A DNA stretch of 64,000 nt, taken from NCBI RefSeq assembly GCF_001705515.1, contig NZ_MDJS01000003.1, positions 310,001-374,000 on the forward strand, read 5' to 3'. The notes beneath the pieces were generated by a model. It did not search any database. It saw nothing but the letters and a program-made list of their open reading frames with translations, and had not been told where the DNA came from. Below are positions 61,337 to 64,000 of the stretch, one piece after another (position 1 is the stretch's first letter; each line of letters begins with the position of its first letter). The translations under genes were made by a program, and so were the position numbers. The stretch is from Mucilaginibacter sp. PPCGB 2223. GTDB lineage: Bacteria; Bacteroidota; Bacteroidia; Sphingobacteriales; Sphingobacteriaceae.

Positions 61337-62560
61337 TTACCAGTGGTATGATAAGGAAATACCAGGGATGTATACATTAGTTTTAAACGTGCCTGACAGT
61401 TGGGTCTGTATCTCGGTTTGGGTACGGCTCATCACGTGCTCGTACTCGAACGACAGGTCGAGATCGAGATTTTTGGCCAGTTTGGTCCCTAAACCCAAAG
61501 TACCGTAAACACGGTCGGCATCGGGTGCTTCTGGTGTTACGTAGCCATCCTGCACGGCTGTTGTTGCATAACCACCGCCAAAGCGGACAGCTATTTTAGG
61601 CGAAGTTTTATACTCGGCCCCCAGCCTCACATCGTAAGCATCCTGGTAGTTACGTGCCAGGCTGGTATTTTGCAGCGATGAGGTGGTTTTGCCATAAGTA
61701 AAATCCAGCGATTTGTACACCGACCAGTGCACAAATTCCATATCAAAACCGATGGTCCATTTATTATCGGGCATATAGCCTAAACCAAGCGATGTGGTTG
61801 AAGGCAATGGTATTGACGATGAGAAGGTGTTAGGCGATGGGAAACTCGAAGCTAACGATGCAGGCACGGTAAAAAGAGCATCGCCATTTTCGATCTTGGT
61901 ATCCACCTGCGAACGGTAGGTTAAACCCAAAGACACTTCATTGCTCGGTTTAATAAAAACACCCAAATTATAGCCTAAACCATGCCCGCTGCCTTTTAAC
62001 TCGGCCTGCCCGTCCTGGCCCGATGAGCTCGAAAGAGGTAAAGCTTCGGTCAGATCAACACTGCCGTAATTATATACAAAACCAGCACCTATACTAACGG
62101 TATTGCTGAGTTTATAGCTCAAAGTCGGCTGAAAGTAAATAGCCTTAAGATTAAGGCTCTCCAGCGAATATTTACCCACCCAGGTATTGCCCCAGTTGGT
62201 CAATCCGCCGAAAGGCGTATAAACCCCCAGGCCTATCTTCCATTTCGAGCCGGTTGGCCCCCAAACGGCATAAGCCGTAAAAGGCGTGGCAACCTGATTG
62301 GTATTATTATAGGTGACATTTGAACCAGTACTTTGAAAAGCCGATTTAAAAAACAGGGGACTGATGCCTGCCTGCAGGTAATTTTGCGGCAGCATGGCCA
62401 CCGCGCCCGGGTTAAAAAGTACCGAAGCGCCGTCCTGCAATAAGCCTGTACCGGTATGCCCCATACCTATCTGCTTTTGCCCGTGCAGGTTAACCTGGAA
62501 CCCTTGCGCCATAGCCATAGCCGGAAACAGGGCCATAGCCATTAGTAGTAATCTTCTCAT
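61337..62560 (-). CDS. OmpP1/FadL-family outer-membrane transporter
   Basis: Outer-membrane barrel of 407 residues for long-chain fatty acids or other hydrophobic compounds. The signal peptide is LLLMAMALFPAMAMAQ. The mature chain begins GFQVNLHGQKQIGMGHTGTG, the plug-like start of FadL proteins, with ASVLFNPGAVAMLPQN next. Barrel strands follow (VSIGAGFVYNYGSVDL, EVSLGLTYRSQVDTKI, WTIGFDMEFVHWSVYKSLDF) and the chain ends in PGISLSYHW, an aromatic C-terminus. It is first in an operon with the SGNH lipoprotein. A tandem palindromic operator overlaps its likely promoter. Confidence 0.93.
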   Translation of the reverse strand: MRRLLLMAMALFPAMAMAQGFQVNLHGQKQIGMGHTGTGLLQDGASVLFNPGAVAMLPQNYLQAGISPLFFKSAFQSTGSNVTYNNTNQVATPFTAYAVWGPTGSKWKIGLGVYTPFGGLTNWGNTWVGKYSLESLNLKAIYFQPTLSYKLSNTVSIGAGFVYNYGSVDLTEALPLSSSSGQDGQAELKGSGHGLGYNLGVFIKPSNEVSLGLTYRSQVDTKIENGDALFTVPASLASSFPSPNTFSSSIPLPSTTSLGLGYMPDNKWTIGFDMEFVHWSVYKSLDFTYGKTTSSLQNTSLARNYQDAYDVRLGAEYKTSPKIAVRFGGGYATTAVQDGYVTPEAPDADRVYGTLGLGTKLAKNLDLDLSFEYEHVMSRTQTEIQTQLSGTFKTNVYIPGISLSYHW

Positions 62561-62588
62561 AATTTGTTTTTAGGTTTTAACGGATTGG

Positions 62589-62632
62589 TTTTACTATGCA
62601 AACATAGTAAAAAATACTATGCTAACATAGTA
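62589..62632. promoter_or_regulatory. Tandem palindromic operator upstream of the FadL-like gene
   Basis: Site 1 (62589-62612) is TTTTACTATG, four bases, CATAGTAAAA. Site 2 (62615-62632) is TACTATG-CTAA-CATAGTA. The centres are 23 bp apart, about two helical turns. Both sites share the 7-bp arm TACTATG, suggesting two dimers of a TetR- or MarR-like regulator. The regulator is not encoded nearby. Confidence 0.7.
62599..62606 (-). promoter_or_regulatory. -7 promoter element of the FadL/SGNH operon
   Basis: On the minus strand TATGTTTG fits TAnnTTTG and lies 38 bp before the start codon, inside operator site 1. Regulator binding would block it. No clear TTTG partner is seen at the usual distance; operator site 2 occupies that position. 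Confidence 0.5.
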
Positions 62633-62686
62633 AATAATTATTTTTTTTAGTTTTTTTCCACGTTGATAATTTCTTTCATCGAAGTA

Positions 62687-62716
62687 TTTGATTATCGGAT
62701 AGAAAGCTTAATTTTG
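62687..62716 (+). promoter_or_regulatory. Promoter of atpD
   Basis: TTTG (62687-62690) and TAATTTTG (62709-62716), separated by 18 bp, match the Bacteroidota -33/-7 pattern. The predicted transcript has a leader of about 65 bases before the ATG at 62788. Confidence 0.6.
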
Positions 62717-62766
62717 CAACCCGAAACAATAAGGTATAAAAACGCAAGTTGTTTGCGATAATTTAA

Positions 62767-64000
<1,234 letters not shown>

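Overview
This window reads as chromosomal DNA of a Bacteroidota bacterium, most likely a Sphingobacteriaceae member such as Mucilaginibacter; the genus is inferred from gene content and style, not from a search. The signs are a SusC/SusD pair, many lipoproteins with a Cys-Lys or Cys-Asn start to the mature chain, promoter elements of the TAnnTTTG type, a NagB/PIG-L fusion, and housekeeping genes (obg, adk, atpD) scattered among accessory loci. No transposase, integrase, phage gene or CRISPR array is visible.

Region 1 (1-24,080) is glycan catabolism. A cut-off GH3 glycosidase and a GH29 alpha-L-fucosidase come first. A tight 13-gene, 20-kb polysaccharide utilisation locus follows: SusC, SusD (with an unusual insert), a DUF5017-like lipoprotein, a heparinase II/III-type lyase, a TIM-barrel protein that aligns by eye with GH56 hyaluronidases, a beta-helix lipoprotein, GH105, GH20, a NagB/PIG-L fusion, a FucP/NagP-type permease, an N-acetylhexosamine-kinase-like protein, an arylsulfatase and a CBM9-like protein. 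A bidirectional terminator closes it. The enzymes fit a sulfated or uronate-containing amino-sugar polymer (glycosaminoglycan-like): lyases and hydrolases cut the chain, GH105 removes unsaturated uronate, GH20 releases HexNAc, the sulfatase desulfates, and import, phosphorylation, deacetylation and deamination feed fructose-6-phosphate. No dedicated regulator is present.

Region 2 (24,094-38,166) is mixed envelope and signalling: a small beta-barrel protein, a coiled-coil secreted protein, an OmpA lipoprotein behind a 30-bp perfect palindrome, a YitT protein, a TIM-barrel glycosidase, a TPR protein, a single-module Pls-like peptide synthetase and a multi-PAS histidine kinase.

Region 3 (38,725-54,656) is an exopolysaccharide cluster: a CheY-like receiver, a priming sugar transferase with a degenerate receiver domain at its N-terminus, a half-length TolC-like protein, a Wzc-like co-polymerase with a degraded kinase domain, eight glycosyltransferases (seven in the main run plus a polyprenol-type GT2), an acetyltransferase, a polymerase and a multi-membrane-span protein. 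No Wza/OPX exporter and no Wzx flippase are visible.

Region 4 (54,653-64,000) holds obg, adk, tRNA-Arg(ACG), a peroxiredoxin, about 0.9 kb of repeats and apparently non-coding DNA, a quinone oxidoreductase, an alpha/beta hydrolase, a SGNH lipoprotein/FadL pair behind a tandem operator, and the start of atpD.
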